NCBI RefSeq assembly: GCF_030269485.1
Contig: NZ_BSTL01000010.1
Span: forward strand, 124,001 to 188,000
DNA length: 64,000 nt
Direction: 5' to 3'
Source of the DNA: Actinoplanes sp. NBRC 103695
GTDB taxonomy: Bacteria > Actinomycetota > Actinomycetes > Mycobacteriales > Micromonosporaceae
In this document: positions 23,874 through 32,002 of the stretch, one piece after another
Position numbering within the stretch: the first letter of the stretch is position 1
How the letters are laid out: every line of letters begins with the position of its first letter
Position numbers and translations under genes: made by a program
Notes under the pieces: model-generated
The model's input: only the letters and a program-made list of their open reading frames with translations
Told to the model about the DNA's origin: nothing
Database searches by the model: none

Positions 23874-26507
23874 CGCGACGCCCTTCAGGGTCGTTGTCAC
23901 GGGAGCGATCGGGTGGGCGGTGCCGGTGTTCTGAGCCTGCGGGTCGCCGGTGATCACGGTCATCCGGGCGCGGGGCGCGACGTCGCGGCCGGACAGGTCG
24001 ATGGTGGTGGTGGCCGGGGTGTCCTGGGCGTTCACCACCTTGACGATCAGGTCGCGGCCATCCTGCGTGACGACCTGCGCGAACGGCTCGGTGGCGCGAT
24101 CGTCGGCAATCGAGCCCCAGAGTTCGCCGTCGACGAACAGGCGCACGCGCGTACCGCGTACCTCTGCCCTGAGGTTGTAGGTCTTGCCCGTCTCGATGCG
24201 GTCCGGGCGGGTGAGCAGCTGCTCCTTGGCGCCGCCGCTGGCCTTCTCCACGGCGCCCTGCGTGTTGTTCCAGCCGCCGAGATTCCACCAGTACCAGTTG
24301 TCGACGTCCTTCAGGCCGAACGCGACCAGGAAACCCTCGTTGCCTGCCGTCTTCGTCGCGGTGAGCGTCAGGTCATATTCTGAAGGCAGCGTCGGACCGC
24401 CCTTGACCAGCGTGTTCTCGGCCGTGACATCGGTCTGGGCGTAGGCGCCGTCGATCACCGACCAGGTGCCGCGCCCGGCGAGCGGGGTCCAGTTGCCGGC
24501 GCCGGCCGAGAAGTCGTCGGCGAACAGCACGGTGCCGTCCGGGGCGGTCACCTTGACGTCGTCGTAGCGCGCGGCGGTCGCCCACGTGGACAGGCCGATG
24601 GCGCCGGTGATCGGCTGCGGTTCGACGACACGGCCGGTGGCGCGGCTCGGCACCACCCGGTCCCCGACGTTGTTCATGAAGAGTTTCTGCACCTCGTAGC
24701 TGGTCGAGCCCCACGAGTCATCGTTGTCGAACCAGATCATGTCCGGCGTCCACTGCGTGCTGTCCACGCTGGCCAGCAGCGGCGCGTACGACGCCTGCCG
24801 CACCACGTCGGCGTTGCGTTCCAGCCCGGTCATGAACGCGGCCTCACTGAGCGCGTTGAACAGCCGGTTGTTCTGCGACGCGTACTCGCCGAGGAACACC
24901 TGGGGGCCGCCGCGGTCGTACGAGTCGTAGCGCCTGTTGTTCTGCAGGAACCAGGCCGGGCTGTTGTAGTAGTGCTCGTCGACCATCTCGGTGCCGGCCG
25001 CCCGGTTCAGCGCCCACAGCCGGTCGAACGTGACACCCTGATCGTCCGGCCCGGTGTTGCCGATCACGGTGATTTCCGGGTACGCGGACTCGATCGCCGC
25101 CCGGAACCGCTGGAAGTTCGCGAAATACTGGTCCGGCAGATTCTCCTCGTTGCCGACGGCCAGCGCGGTCAGCCCGAACGGCCGCGGGTGCCCCATCCGC
25201 GCCCGCAGCGACCCCCACGTCGACGTCTGGGGCCCGTTGGCGAACTCGATCAGGTCCAGTGTGTCCTGAATGTGCCGCCGCAGCAGCGCCTCATCATCGG
25301 TGGCCCGGTTCTGCCCACAGCCGGTGACCAGCGCCGGAACGACCGGCAACGGCATCGCCCCGATATCCTCGCTGAACTGGAAGTATTCGTAGTAGCCCAG
25401 CCCGTAGCTCTGGTTGTAGCCCCAGAAGTTGGCGTTCGTGGCCCGCGTCTCGACCGGCCCGACGGTGTCCTTCCACTGGTAGGCGCGCGCACGCGGGAAC
25501 CCGTTCGCCTCGTCGTAGGGGTACATGCTGCCGGTGTTGACCAGGCACCCGCCCGGGAACCGCACGAACGACGGCCGCAGGTCCGCGACCTTCCGCGCGA
25601 GGTCGGCCCGAAGCCCGTTGGGCCGGCCGTGGAACGTGTCCCGCGGGAACAGCGAGATCATGTCCAGCCGCAGCGTCCCCGCGCCTGCCGCCGTCACGCT
25701 CAGCCGTCCCGCGTCGCTCGACCCGGTGGCCCGCAACACGCCCGCGTACTTGGTCCAGGTGTCCCCGGCCGCGGTCACCGCGAGCGGTCTGGCCAGCGCC
25801 CGCCCCGCGGCGTCGTGCAGCGTCACGGTCAGTGGCGTCCCGCCGGCCGCGTCGCTGCGGGCCCACACCGAGAAGTCGTACCGTCCGCCCTGGTGAACCG
25901 CCATCCCTGCGGCAAACCCGCCGTTGGTCACCCTGAGCGGTTCACTGTCCAGACCCATCCTGAGGTACGTACGGTTACGCGCGTTCAGTCGCCCGTCGTC
26001 GTCGACCGCCCCGACCGTGCCCACGCCGCCGCTCCGAGCCCACCCGGTCATCGCCGTGTACGAGGCGTTGTCCACCGGCCGAAACTCGAACGACCGGTTC
26101 CGCACCATCTCGGCGTACAGCCCCCCGTCCGCCGCGTTGTTGATGTCCTCGAAGAACACGCCGTACATGCGATCGGAGATCTCCGGCCCGTCCGCTTCCG
26201 GCCCGACGGTGATCGTGTAGTCGGGCTCAGCCGCACCCGCCGGCGAGGCGCGCCCGACCGCAGCGGCTTGCGTGGAGGGGGCTTGCGTGGAGGGGGCTTG
26301 CGTGGAGGGGGCTTGCGTGGAGGGGGCTTGCGTGGAGGGGGCTTGCGAGGCGCGAGCGGCTTGCGTTAAGCGGGTTTGCGCGGAGGCGATTTGCGAGGCG
26401 GCTTGTGTGGAGGCGGCGGCGCCGGGCGAGGCGGGCGTGACCATGGCGATCGAGGCGACCAGCAGCCCGGCGACTGCTCTTCTGACGACGGCGCTGGAAC
26501 GGGTCAT
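23811..26507 (-). CDS. Secreted alpha-L-arabinofuranosidase, GH51
   Basis: 898 residues. Signal peptide MTRSSAVVRRAVAGLLVASI..., then a Ser/Thr/Gln/Ala/Pro linker made of five PSTQA units (see repeat). The body starts YTITVGPEADGPEISDRMYGVFFEDINNAADGGLYAEMVRNRSFEF, typical of bacterial GH51, followed by a carbohydrate-binding-like beta domain. The catalytic (beta/alpha)8 barrel has acid/base Glu in AVGNEEN (about residue 451) and nucleophile Glu in VFLGEYAS (about 540). A jelly-roll insertion (DDVKVTAPDGTVLFADDFSAG...) sits before the C-terminal beta domain. It should release terminal arabinofuranose outside the cell for uptake by the neighbouring importer. Confidence 0.92.
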   Translation of the reverse strand: MTRSSAVVRRAVAGLLVASIAMVTPASPGAAASTQAASQIASAQTRLTQAARASQAPSTQAPSTQAPSTQAPSTQAPSTQAAAVGRASPAGAAEPDYTITVGPEADGPEISDRMYGVFFEDINNAADGGLYAEMVRNRSFEFRPVDNASYTAMTGWARSGGVGTVGAVDDDGRLNARNRTYLRMGLDSEPLRVTNGGFAAGMAVHQGGRYDFSVWARSDAAGGTPLTVTLHDAAGRALARPLAVTAAGDTWTKYAGVLRATGSSDAGRLSVTAAGAGTLRLDMISLFPRDTFHGRPNGLRADLARKVADLRPSFVRFPGGCLVNTGSMYPYDEANGFPRARAYQWKDTVGPVETRATNANFWGYNQSYGLGYYEYFQFSEDIGAMPLPVVPALVTGCGQNRATDDEALLRRHIQDTLDLIEFANGPQTSTWGSLRARMGHPRPFGLTALAVGNEENLPDQYFANFQRFRAAIESAYPEITVIGNTGPDDQGVTFDRLWALNRAAGTEMVDEHYYNSPAWFLQNNRRYDSYDRGGPQVFLGEYASQNNRLFNALSEAAFMTGLERNADVVRQASYAPLLASVDSTQWTPDMIWFDNDDSWGSTSYEVQKLFMNNVGDRVVPSRATGRVVEPQPITGAIGLSTWATAARYDDVKVTAPDGTVLFADDFSAGAGNWTPLAGRGTWSVIDGAYAQTDVTAENTLVKGGPTLPSEYDLTLTATKTAGNEGFLVAFGLKDVDNWYWWNLGGWNNTQGAVEKASGGAKEQLLTRPDRIETGKTYNLRAEVRGTRVRLFVDGELWGSIADDRATEPFAQVVTQDGRDLIVKVVNAQDTPATTTIDLSGRDVAPRARMTVITGDPQAQNTGTAHPIAPVTTTLKGVASTFTHTFLPNSVTFLRIRQR
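26266..26340. repeat. Five perfect 15-bp tandem repeats inside the GH51 gene
   Basis: The unit GCTTGCGTGGAGGGG (plus strand) is repeated five times without change from 26266 to 26340; a degenerate sixth copy follows. On the coding strand it encodes the pentapeptide repeat PSTQA in the linker between signal peptide and catalytic part. Perfect identity at the DNA level points to recent slippage or expansion. Confidence 0.95.
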
Positions 26508-26904
26508 GGCGTCTCCGATATAGACGATCTGTAATGTCCGTGTAACGGATCGGACGCTACCAACGACCGTCGTCGATCATGGACGTTCATCTATCCCATC
26601 TCGCGAACGCCCACTCTCGATTTCCGAACCACCCCGCGTTGCTCGCCGTCGCCGGAACTGTCGCGGTGAGGGTCTGACATCGGCTCGCATCGCCAGGCCT
26701 TTGTGGTGCGTGCCCTTGCTGCCGGCGATGTCGGCTGCCGCGACCCATGAGTGGACACCGACCCGGCAACCAGGCCCAATCCCCGGCCCGGCAGAAGTGG
26801 CCGCGGCGGCCCGGCAGAAGTGGCCGCGCCGGTGAGGCCAGACCTTCAGCCTGAAGCCCGTGGCAGTATCGGCGCGAGTGCCACGGGCGTGCCGATGCCA
26901 GGAC
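26508..26904. other. Gene-free interval upstream of GH51 gene
   Basis: 397 bp between the MoaD-like stop and the GH51 start. The part next to 26507 should contain the GH51 promoter (AT-richer around 26518-26545). A tandem duplication of CCCGGCAGAAGTGGCCGCG lies near 26787-26829. Short open frames exist on both strands but none has family resemblance or a good ribosome-binding site. Confidence 0.4.
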
Positions 26905-27204
26905 TTAGCCGCCGGCCATGGCGCCGACGACCAGATAGGGCTCCTTTCCGGTAGTGACAGCTTCGGGAAGAGGGGCGTCGGGGGAGTCGTTGGAGAGGTC
27001 CTCCTCGCAGGCGAAGAAGCGGACCAGCGGCCGGCGCTTTCCGGTCTGCCGGTCGCGCATCGTGCCGACCAGCATGGGGAAACGCTGCTCGACCGCGTCC
27101 AGCACGGTTCGCTGCGTCGCCGGCCCGTCGACCTCCACCTCGACCTCACCGGTCACCCCGGCGAGCGTCCGCAGGTGCGGCGGCAAGATCACGCGAACCG
27201 TCAC
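26905..27204 (-). CDS. MoaD/ThiS family ubiquitin-like protein
   Basis: 99 residues, beta-grasp ubiquitin-like fold (MTVRVILPPHLRTLAGVTGEVEVEVDG ... FFACEEDLSNDSPDAPLPEAVTTGKEPYLVVGAMAGG). It ends in the Gly-Gly dipeptide that is thiocarboxylated or adenylated in MoaD/ThiS sulphur carriers, although a longer tail precedes the GG than in classic MoaD. Paired with the upstream BNR-repeat gene across a tandem-repeat spacer. A role in molybdopterin synthesis would suit the molybdenum formate dehydrogenase 14 kb away, but there is no direct link. Confidence 0.85.
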   Translation of the reverse strand: MTVRVILPPHLRTLAGVTGEVEVEVDGPATQRTVLDAVEQRFPMLVGTMRDRQTGKRRPLVRFFACEEDLSNDSPDAPLPEAVTTGKEPYLVVGAMAGG

Positions 27205-27222
27205 GACAGCCGCCCCTCGACA

Positions 27223-27546
27223 GTGAAGTGGTGGTGTGGCCGGCCGGCGGTGGAGCGGTGGTGTGGCCGGCCGGCGGTGAAGTGGTGGTGTGGCCGGCCG
27301 GCGGTGGAGCGGTGGTGTGGCCGGCCGGAGGTGGAGCGGTGGTGCGGCCGGCCGGCGGTGGAGCGGTGGTGCGGCCGGCCGGAGGTGGAGCGGTGGTGTG
27401 GCCGGCCGGAGGTGGAGCGGTGGTGCGGCCGGCCGGAGGTGGAGCGGTGGTGTGGCCGGCCGGAGGTGGAGCGGTGGTGCGGCCCGTCGGAGGTGGAGCG
27501 GCGGCGTGGGTGGCTGGAGGTGGAGCGGCGGCTTGGGTCGGTGGGA
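27223..27546. repeat. Twelve 27-bp tandem repeats between BNR-repeat gene and MoaD-like gene
   Basis: The 343 bp space between the two minus-strand genes consists almost wholly of about twelve head-to-tail copies of a 27-bp unit (GTGGAGCGGTGGTGTGGC then CGGCCGGMG). The array starts 18 bp upstream of the MoaD-like start and ends at the BNR gene stop codon. Units 1-9 are nearly identical and carry the palindrome GGCCGGCC; the copies next to the BNR gene are degenerate. Because 27 is a multiple of three, the array stays open in several frames, producing long spurious open frames (for example a VVWPAGGGA repeat on the plus strand). No spacers, so not CRISPR. Confidence 0.93.
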
Positions 27547-27547
27547 C

Positions 27548-28663
27548 TCACGGCAGGACCTGGGCCTCGACCGAGAGGACCGCCGGGAGGTCGCGGACGA
27601 TCGCGGTCCACGTGTTGCCGCTGTCGGATGAGCCGTAGACCTGGCCGCCCGACGTGCCGAAGTAGATGCCGCAGTCGTCGAGGGTGTCGACGGACATCGC
27701 GTCGCGGAGGACGTTGACGTAGCAGTGCTGCTGGGGGAGGCCCTCGGTCAGCGGCTCCCACTCGTCGCCGCCGGTGCGGCTGCGGTAGACGCGCAGCTTG
27801 CCCTCGGGAACGTAGTGCTCGGAGTCGCTGGTGATCGGGACGACGTAGATCGTCTCGGGCTCGTGGGCGTGGACCGCGATCGGGAAGCCGAAGTCTGTGG
27901 GCAGGTTGCCGCTGATCTCGCGCCACTGGCCGCCGGCGTCGTCGGTGCGCAGCACGTCCCAGTGTTTCTGCATGAAGAGGGTGTCGGGGCGGGTGGGGTG
28001 CTGGGCCAGGCGGTGCACGCAGTGGCCGACCTCGGCGTCCTCGTCGGGGATGCCGCCGCTGCGCAGGCCGCGGTTGATCGGCTGCCAGGAGTCGCCGCCG
28101 TCGTCGGTGCGGAAGGCGCCGGCCGCGGAGATGGCCACGTAGATCCGGCGTGGGTCGGCCGGGTCGAGGATGATCGTGTGCAGGCACATGCCGCCGGCGC
28201 CGGGCTGCCACTGCGGGCCGGTGGGGTGGTTGCGCAGCGCGCTCAGCTCGGTCCACTCCCGGCCGCCGTCGGTGGAGCGGTAGAGCGCGGCATCCTCGCC
28301 GCCGGCGTAGACGGTGTCGGGGTCGGTGCGCGACGGCTCCAGGTGCCAGATGCGCTTGAACTCCCACTTGCGGGGCGTGCCGTCGTACCAGAGGTGCTCG
28401 CCGACGGCGCCGCGGTAGTCGAAGTCGTTGCCCACCGCCCCCCACGACCGGCCGCCGTCGTCGGAGCGGTGGATGACCTGGCCGAACCAGCCGCCGGAGG
28501 CGGAGGCCCAGAGCCGGTCGGGCGCGGCCGGCGAACCGGCCACGTGGTAGACCTCCCACCCGCCGAAGAACGGTCCCTCGACCGTCCAGTCTTTGCGGGC
28601 GCCGTCGGCGGTCAGGGTGAAGGCGCCCTTGCGGGTGCCCACGAGTAGTCGGACGCGGCTCAT
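27548..28663 (-). CDS. BNR/sortilin-like beta-propeller protein
   Basis: 371 residues made of repeated BNR-type blades (KGAFTLT.DGARKDW; RSDDGGRSWGAVG; RSTDGGREWTELS; RTDDGGDSWQPIN; RTDDAGGQWREIS; RSRTGGDEWEPLT; GSSDSGNTWTAIV), that is Asp-box SxDxGxxW motifs as in sialidases and WD40/YVTN-like exo-enzymes. No signal peptide is visible, so it is probably cytosolic and not a secreted sialidase; catalytic sialidase residues are not evident. ATG at 28663 has GGAGGG immediately upstream, which overrides the longer open frame. The product belongs to the family often annotated 'glycosyl hydrolase' or 'exo-alpha-sialidase', but activity is uncertain. Confidence 0.85.
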   Translation of the reverse strand: MSRVRLLVGTRKGAFTLTADGARKDWTVEGPFFGGWEVYHVAGSPAAPDRLWASASGGWFGQVIHRSDDGGRSWGAVGNDFDYRGAVGEHLWYDGTPRKWEFKRIWHLEPSRTDPDTVYAGGEDAALYRSTDGGREWTELSALRNHPTGPQWQPGAGGMCLHTIILDPADPRRIYVAISAAGAFRTDDGGDSWQPINRGLRSGGIPDEDAEVGHCVHRLAQHPTRPDTLFMQKHWDVLRTDDAGGQWREISGNLPTDFGFPIAVHAHEPETIYVVPITSDSEHYVPEGKLRVYRSRTGGDEWEPLTEGLPQQHCYVNVLRDAMSVDTLDDCGIYFGTSGGQVYGSSDSGNTWTAIVRDLPAVLSVEAQVLP

Positions 28664-28719
28664 GATCCCTCCTCGTTGAGTGATACGAGTTGAGTAACAC
28701 GAGGCATCATCGCGCAGCC

Positions 28720-30981
28720 CTACGACATTTTCGCGGCCACGTGATGCGCTCGGAGGAATTCCGCCAATGGGGTGGCCGCCATCGGGTGCGCGTAGAGGTG
28801 GCCCTGGCCGGAGCGGCAGCCCAGCAGGGTGAGCTCGGCGGCCTGCGCGGCGGTCTCCACCCCTTCGGCGACCGTCTCCAGCTCGAGGATGCGGCCGAGC
28901 CGGATGACCGCCTCGGCCACCGCCGACCCGGCCTGCGTGCCGTTCAGCTCGGAGACGAAGCACTGGTCGAGCTTGAGCATGTCGACCGGCAGCCGGGTGA
29001 GGTGGCGCAGCGACGAGTGGCCGGTGCCGAAGTCGTCGAGCGCGATGCGTACGCCCTCCTCGCGCAGTTCCGCGAGCCGCTCCACCATCTCGGGCGCGTC
29101 GATGCACGCGCTCTCGGCGATCTCCACGGTCAGGTCGCCGGGGTCGAAGCCGGTCCGGGCCAGCACCGCGAGCAGCCGGTCGGCCGACTCCGGCGTGTCC
29201 AGCTGGCGCGGCGACAGGTTGACCGAGAGGCGCACCCCGGGCCAGGCCCGCATCTCCCGGCACGCCTCGGTGAGCACCCATTCGCCGATCGACTCGATCA
29301 GCCCGGACTGTTCGGCGAGCGGCACGAACGCGTCGGGCAGCAGCAGGCCGTGGTCCGGGTGGTCCCAGCGGACCAGCGCCTCGACCGCGGTCACCTCGCC
29401 GGTGATCAGGGAGAGGACCGGCTGGTAGACCAGCCGCAGACGGCCGTCGGCGACGGCCCCGCGGAGATCGTCCTCGAGGGTCGCGGTGGGTGTGCTGGGG
29501 TCGTGCATTCCCTCCACGTACGCCCGCCAGCCGCTCCTGTCCCGCTTGGCGTGGTACATCGCGGTGTCCGCCCGGCGCAGCAGGTCGTCCGCCCGGTGGC
29601 CGGGGGTGGACAGCGCGATGCCGATGCTGGCGCCCGGGACGATCCGGACGCCGTCCACGTCGACCGGCAGGGAGAGCTCGGCAAGGATCCGGGTGGCGAC
29701 CGTGACCGCGTCGTCCGGCTCGGCGATCTGGCTGAGCACCACGGCGAACTCGTCGCCGCCCAGCCGGCCGACGGTGTCCGATCCGAGCACGCAGCGGTGC
29801 AGGCTGCGGGCGACCGAGGCCAGGAGGACGTCGCCGGCCTCGTGCCCGTACATGTCATTGACCTGTTTGAAGCGGTCGAGGTCGAGGTAGAGGACGGCCA
29901 TCCCGGTGTTTCCGGAGACCGCCGCGGCGCCCTCGCGTTCGAGGGCGCGGAGCAGTTCGGCGCGGTTGGCGAGCCCGGTCAGGGCGTCGTGCGAGGCCTC
30001 GTACGCGAGCCGGTCCTGTGCCAGCCGCCGCTCGGTGACGTCGCGGTGGTTGATCACCCAGCCGGACACCGCGGTGTGCCCGGTCATGTCGCGCAGCGCC
30101 ATCTCGTGCCAGCGCCAGTCGCCGTCGGCGTGCCGGACGCGTACCTCGGTCCGGTGTTCTTCCCGGCCGTCACCCAGCGCCGAGCGCAGGCGGGCGACGT
30201 CGCCGGGGTGGATCAGCTGGTTGTAATCGGTGTCGACCAGGTCGTCGGGGCGGTGGCCGAGCACCCGTTCCATGGCGGCGCTGACCGAGAGCACCAGTCC
30301 GTCGCCGCCGACCACGACGGTCACGTCGGACGAGTCCTGCACCAGCGCCTCGTACCGTTCGGCGCTGCGCCGCAGGGCCTGCTCGGCCTCGGCACGGATC
30401 CGGGCGGACTCGTTCTGCGCCTGTTCGGTGAACCGCCAGTAGACGATCTGCACCGCGCAGCCGCCGAGGACGAAGCCGCCGTGGATGAGCGCGTACTGGA
30501 TGAACCGCACCGTGCTGGGCGGGTCGGAGTAGAGCAGTGCCGACGCGACGTGTCCGACCAGCAGGTGGTGGCCCACCACGAGCGCCACCGACAGGGCCAG
30601 TGGCAGCCAGTCCTGGTAGAGGCTGATCAGCCCGACGGTCAGGAAGAAGGCGAAGTGCAGCTCGGTGCGCCCGCCGCCGAGCGACACCAGCAGCGCCGCG
30701 GACAACAGCAGTCCCAGGGACACCAGGAAGGACCCGGCCCGGCGGGAGCGGACGAAGAGACTGCCGATCGCACAGGCCATGTGGGCGATGCCCATCACCG
30801 GGAGCGCCCACGTCGCGTGGTGCACGGCTTCCTGACCGAAGGGGTCGTTGAGCACGCCGACGGTGGCCAGGATCGGGATCTGCATCCACAGGATCAGCCG
30901 GAGTGCCTGGTGCCGGGACCGGAACTGGGCATCCGATAAACGGACATGAGGTAGCAGACCAGTCCGAAACGCTCCCACCAC
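28720..30981 (-). CDS. Membrane PAS-GGDEF-EAL bifunctional c-di-GMP protein
   Basis: 753 residues. About five or six membrane segments in residues 25-190, then a PAS domain (ALVQDSSDVTVVVGGDGLVLSVSAAMERVLGH), a GGDEF domain with intact RLGGDEFAVVL and an EAL domain with EALVRW, VNLSPRQL, LDDFGTGHSSLRHL and AEGVET. Both catalytic motifs look complete, so it could make and degrade c-di-GMP. The normal QGYL near the end of EAL reads QGHLYAHP. GTG start at 30981 with GAGGAG five bases upstream. It ends 56 bp before the BNR gene start. Confidence 0.92.
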   Translation of the reverse strand: MVGAFRTGLLPHVRLSDAQFRSRHQALRLILWMQIPILATVGVLNDPFGQEAVHHATWALPVMGIAHMACAIGSLFVRSRRAGSFLVSLGLLLSAALLVSLGGGRTELHFAFFLTVGLISLYQDWLPLALSVALVVGHHLLVGHVASALLYSDPPSTVRFIQYALIHGGFVLGGCAVQIVYWRFTEQAQNESARIRAEAEQALRRSAERYEALVQDSSDVTVVVGGDGLVLSVSAAMERVLGHRPDDLVDTDYNQLIHPGDVARLRSALGDGREEHRTEVRVRHADGDWRWHEMALRDMTGHTAVSGWVINHRDVTERRLAQDRLAYEASHDALTGLANRAELLRALEREGAAAVSGNTGMAVLYLDLDRFKQVNDMYGHEAGDVLLASVARSLHRCVLGSDTVGRLGGDEFAVVLSQIAEPDDAVTVATRILAELSLPVDVDGVRIVPGASIGIALSTPGHRADDLLRRADTAMYHAKRDRSGWRAYVEGMHDPSTPTATLEDDLRGAVADGRLRLVYQPVLSLITGEVTAVEALVRWDHPDHGLLLPDAFVPLAEQSGLIESIGEWVLTEACREMRAWPGVRLSVNLSPRQLDTPESADRLLAVLARTGFDPGDLTVEIAESACIDAPEMVERLAELREEGVRIALDDFGTGHSSLRHLTRLPVDMLKLDQCFVSELNGTQAGSAVAEAVIRLGRILELETVAEGVETAAQAAELTLLGCRSGQGHLYAHPMAATPLAEFLRAHHVAAKMS

Positions 30982-31004
30982 GACTCCTCAGTCCATGACG
31001 CCGG

Positions 31005-31970
31005 TCACCGGACTGTTCGGCGGGTCGCACCGGGATTTGAGAGGTGATCGCGGAGGAGCCGGTGGAGGACGCCGCGGACGTCGATGGCGGGGAGGAGATC
31101 GAGCAGGGCTTTGACGATGTACGGCTCGGGCTCACGGCCGGCCACGACCAGGCCGATGCGGGATCCGCCGGAGCGCCCGGTCAGCGGGAGCACGCGCATG
31201 CCGTCGGGGACGCCGAAGGTGTGCAGCCACGCGTGGGCGATGATGCTGGACCAGCGCCGGGTGGCGATGTGGGCGTACAGGGCGTCGACGGTGTCGGTCT
31301 CGACGGCGGGGGCGGGCACCGGGCCGTGCGCGGCGAACAGGCCGTCGATGATGCGGCGGTTGCGCATGCGCGGGGTGAGCAGGACGAGCGGCAGCTTGGC
31401 CACCTCGGCCCAGGACACCGACGGCCGGTCGGCGAGCGGGCCCTCGGCCGGGGTGAGGAGCAGGTAGCGCTCCTCGTACAGCGGGAAGGTCTTCATCCCG
31501 ACGAGGGCGTCGTCGTCGAGGTAGGTGAGGGCGGCGTCGAGCTCGAAGCCGGCCAGTTGCGCGGCCACCTCGCGGGAGGTCAGCGAGGTCAGCGTCACGT
31601 GCACCTCGGGGTGCCTGGTGCAGAGGGGCGTGATCAGCAGGGACGCCGCGGTCAGGGCGGTGGGGACGGCGCCGAGGCGGAGGGTGCCGGAGAGTTCGCC
31701 GCGCATCGACGCGAGGTCCTGCTGGAGGGCGGTGGCGCCGGCCAGGATGCGCCGCGCCCAGAGCAGCACCCGTTCGCCCTCCGGTGTCAGGCCGGCGAAG
31801 CGGTGACCACGCAGGACGATCTGCACGTCGAGCTCGCGTTCCAGTTTGCGGATCGCGGTGGACAGCGACGGCTGGGAGACGTGGCAGGCGGCGGCCGCCC
31901 GGGCGAAGTGGCGTTCACGGGCCAGCGCGACGAGATATTCGAGCTCTCTCAACAGCACCGTCTGTGACAT
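31005..31970 (-). CDS. LysR family transcriptional regulator
   Basis: 321 residues from the ATG at 31970. N-terminal winged helix (LRELEYLVALARERHFARAAAACHVSQPSLSTAIRKLERELDVQIVLRG), then a two-lobed ligand-binding domain (GTLRLGAVPTALTAASLLITPL). The open frame continues 37 residues upstream, but the family N-terminus and the operator-like motif directly before 31970 favour this start. It is divergent from the OxlT-like transporter gene, with only 32 bp between them, so it probably controls that gene and perhaps the whole oxalate island, with an organic-acid effector (inference). The shared gap contains GntR-type site A. Confidence 0.9.
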   Translation of the reverse strand: MSQTVLLRELEYLVALARERHFARAAAACHVSQPSLSTAIRKLERELDVQIVLRGHRFAGLTPEGERVLLWARRILAGATALQQDLASMRGELSGTLRLGAVPTALTAASLLITPLCTRHPEVHVTLTSLTSREVAAQLAGFELDAALTYLDDDALVGMKTFPLYEERYLLLTPAEGPLADRPSVSWAEVAKLPLVLLTPRMRNRRIIDGLFAAHGPVPAPAVETDTVDALYAHIATRRWSSIIAHAWLHTFGVPDGMRVLPLTGRSGGSRIGLVVAGREPEPYIVKALLDLLPAIDVRGVLHRLLRDHLSNPGATRRTVR

Positions 31971-31985
31971 ACTGCATACAGTAGA
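31971..31985. promoter_or_regulatory. GntR-type operator, site A
   Basis: ACTGCATACAGTAGA, one of seven copies of the island motif (consensus ACTGCATACMGTATG). It directly abuts the LysR start and is 17 bp upstream of the OxlT-like start, so it can control both divergent genes. Confidence 0.65.
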
Positions 31986-32002
31986 CCACCAGGAGGTGTC
32001 TC

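Noticed and set aside
26577..26904. Short minus-strand frames downstream of the MoaD-like gene as genes or a transposase remnant
   Set aside because: No homology that I recognise, no ribosome-binding site, and they overlap one another in different frames.
27223..27546. Tandem array considered as a CRISPR
   Set aside because: The 27-bp units are contiguous with no variable spacers, and no cas genes are nearby.
27228..27638. Open frames through the 27-bp array (VVWPAGGGA repeats on plus, STSGRPHHR repeats on minus)
   Set aside because: A repeat whose length is a multiple of three stays open in several frames by itself; no start signal or homology supports translation.
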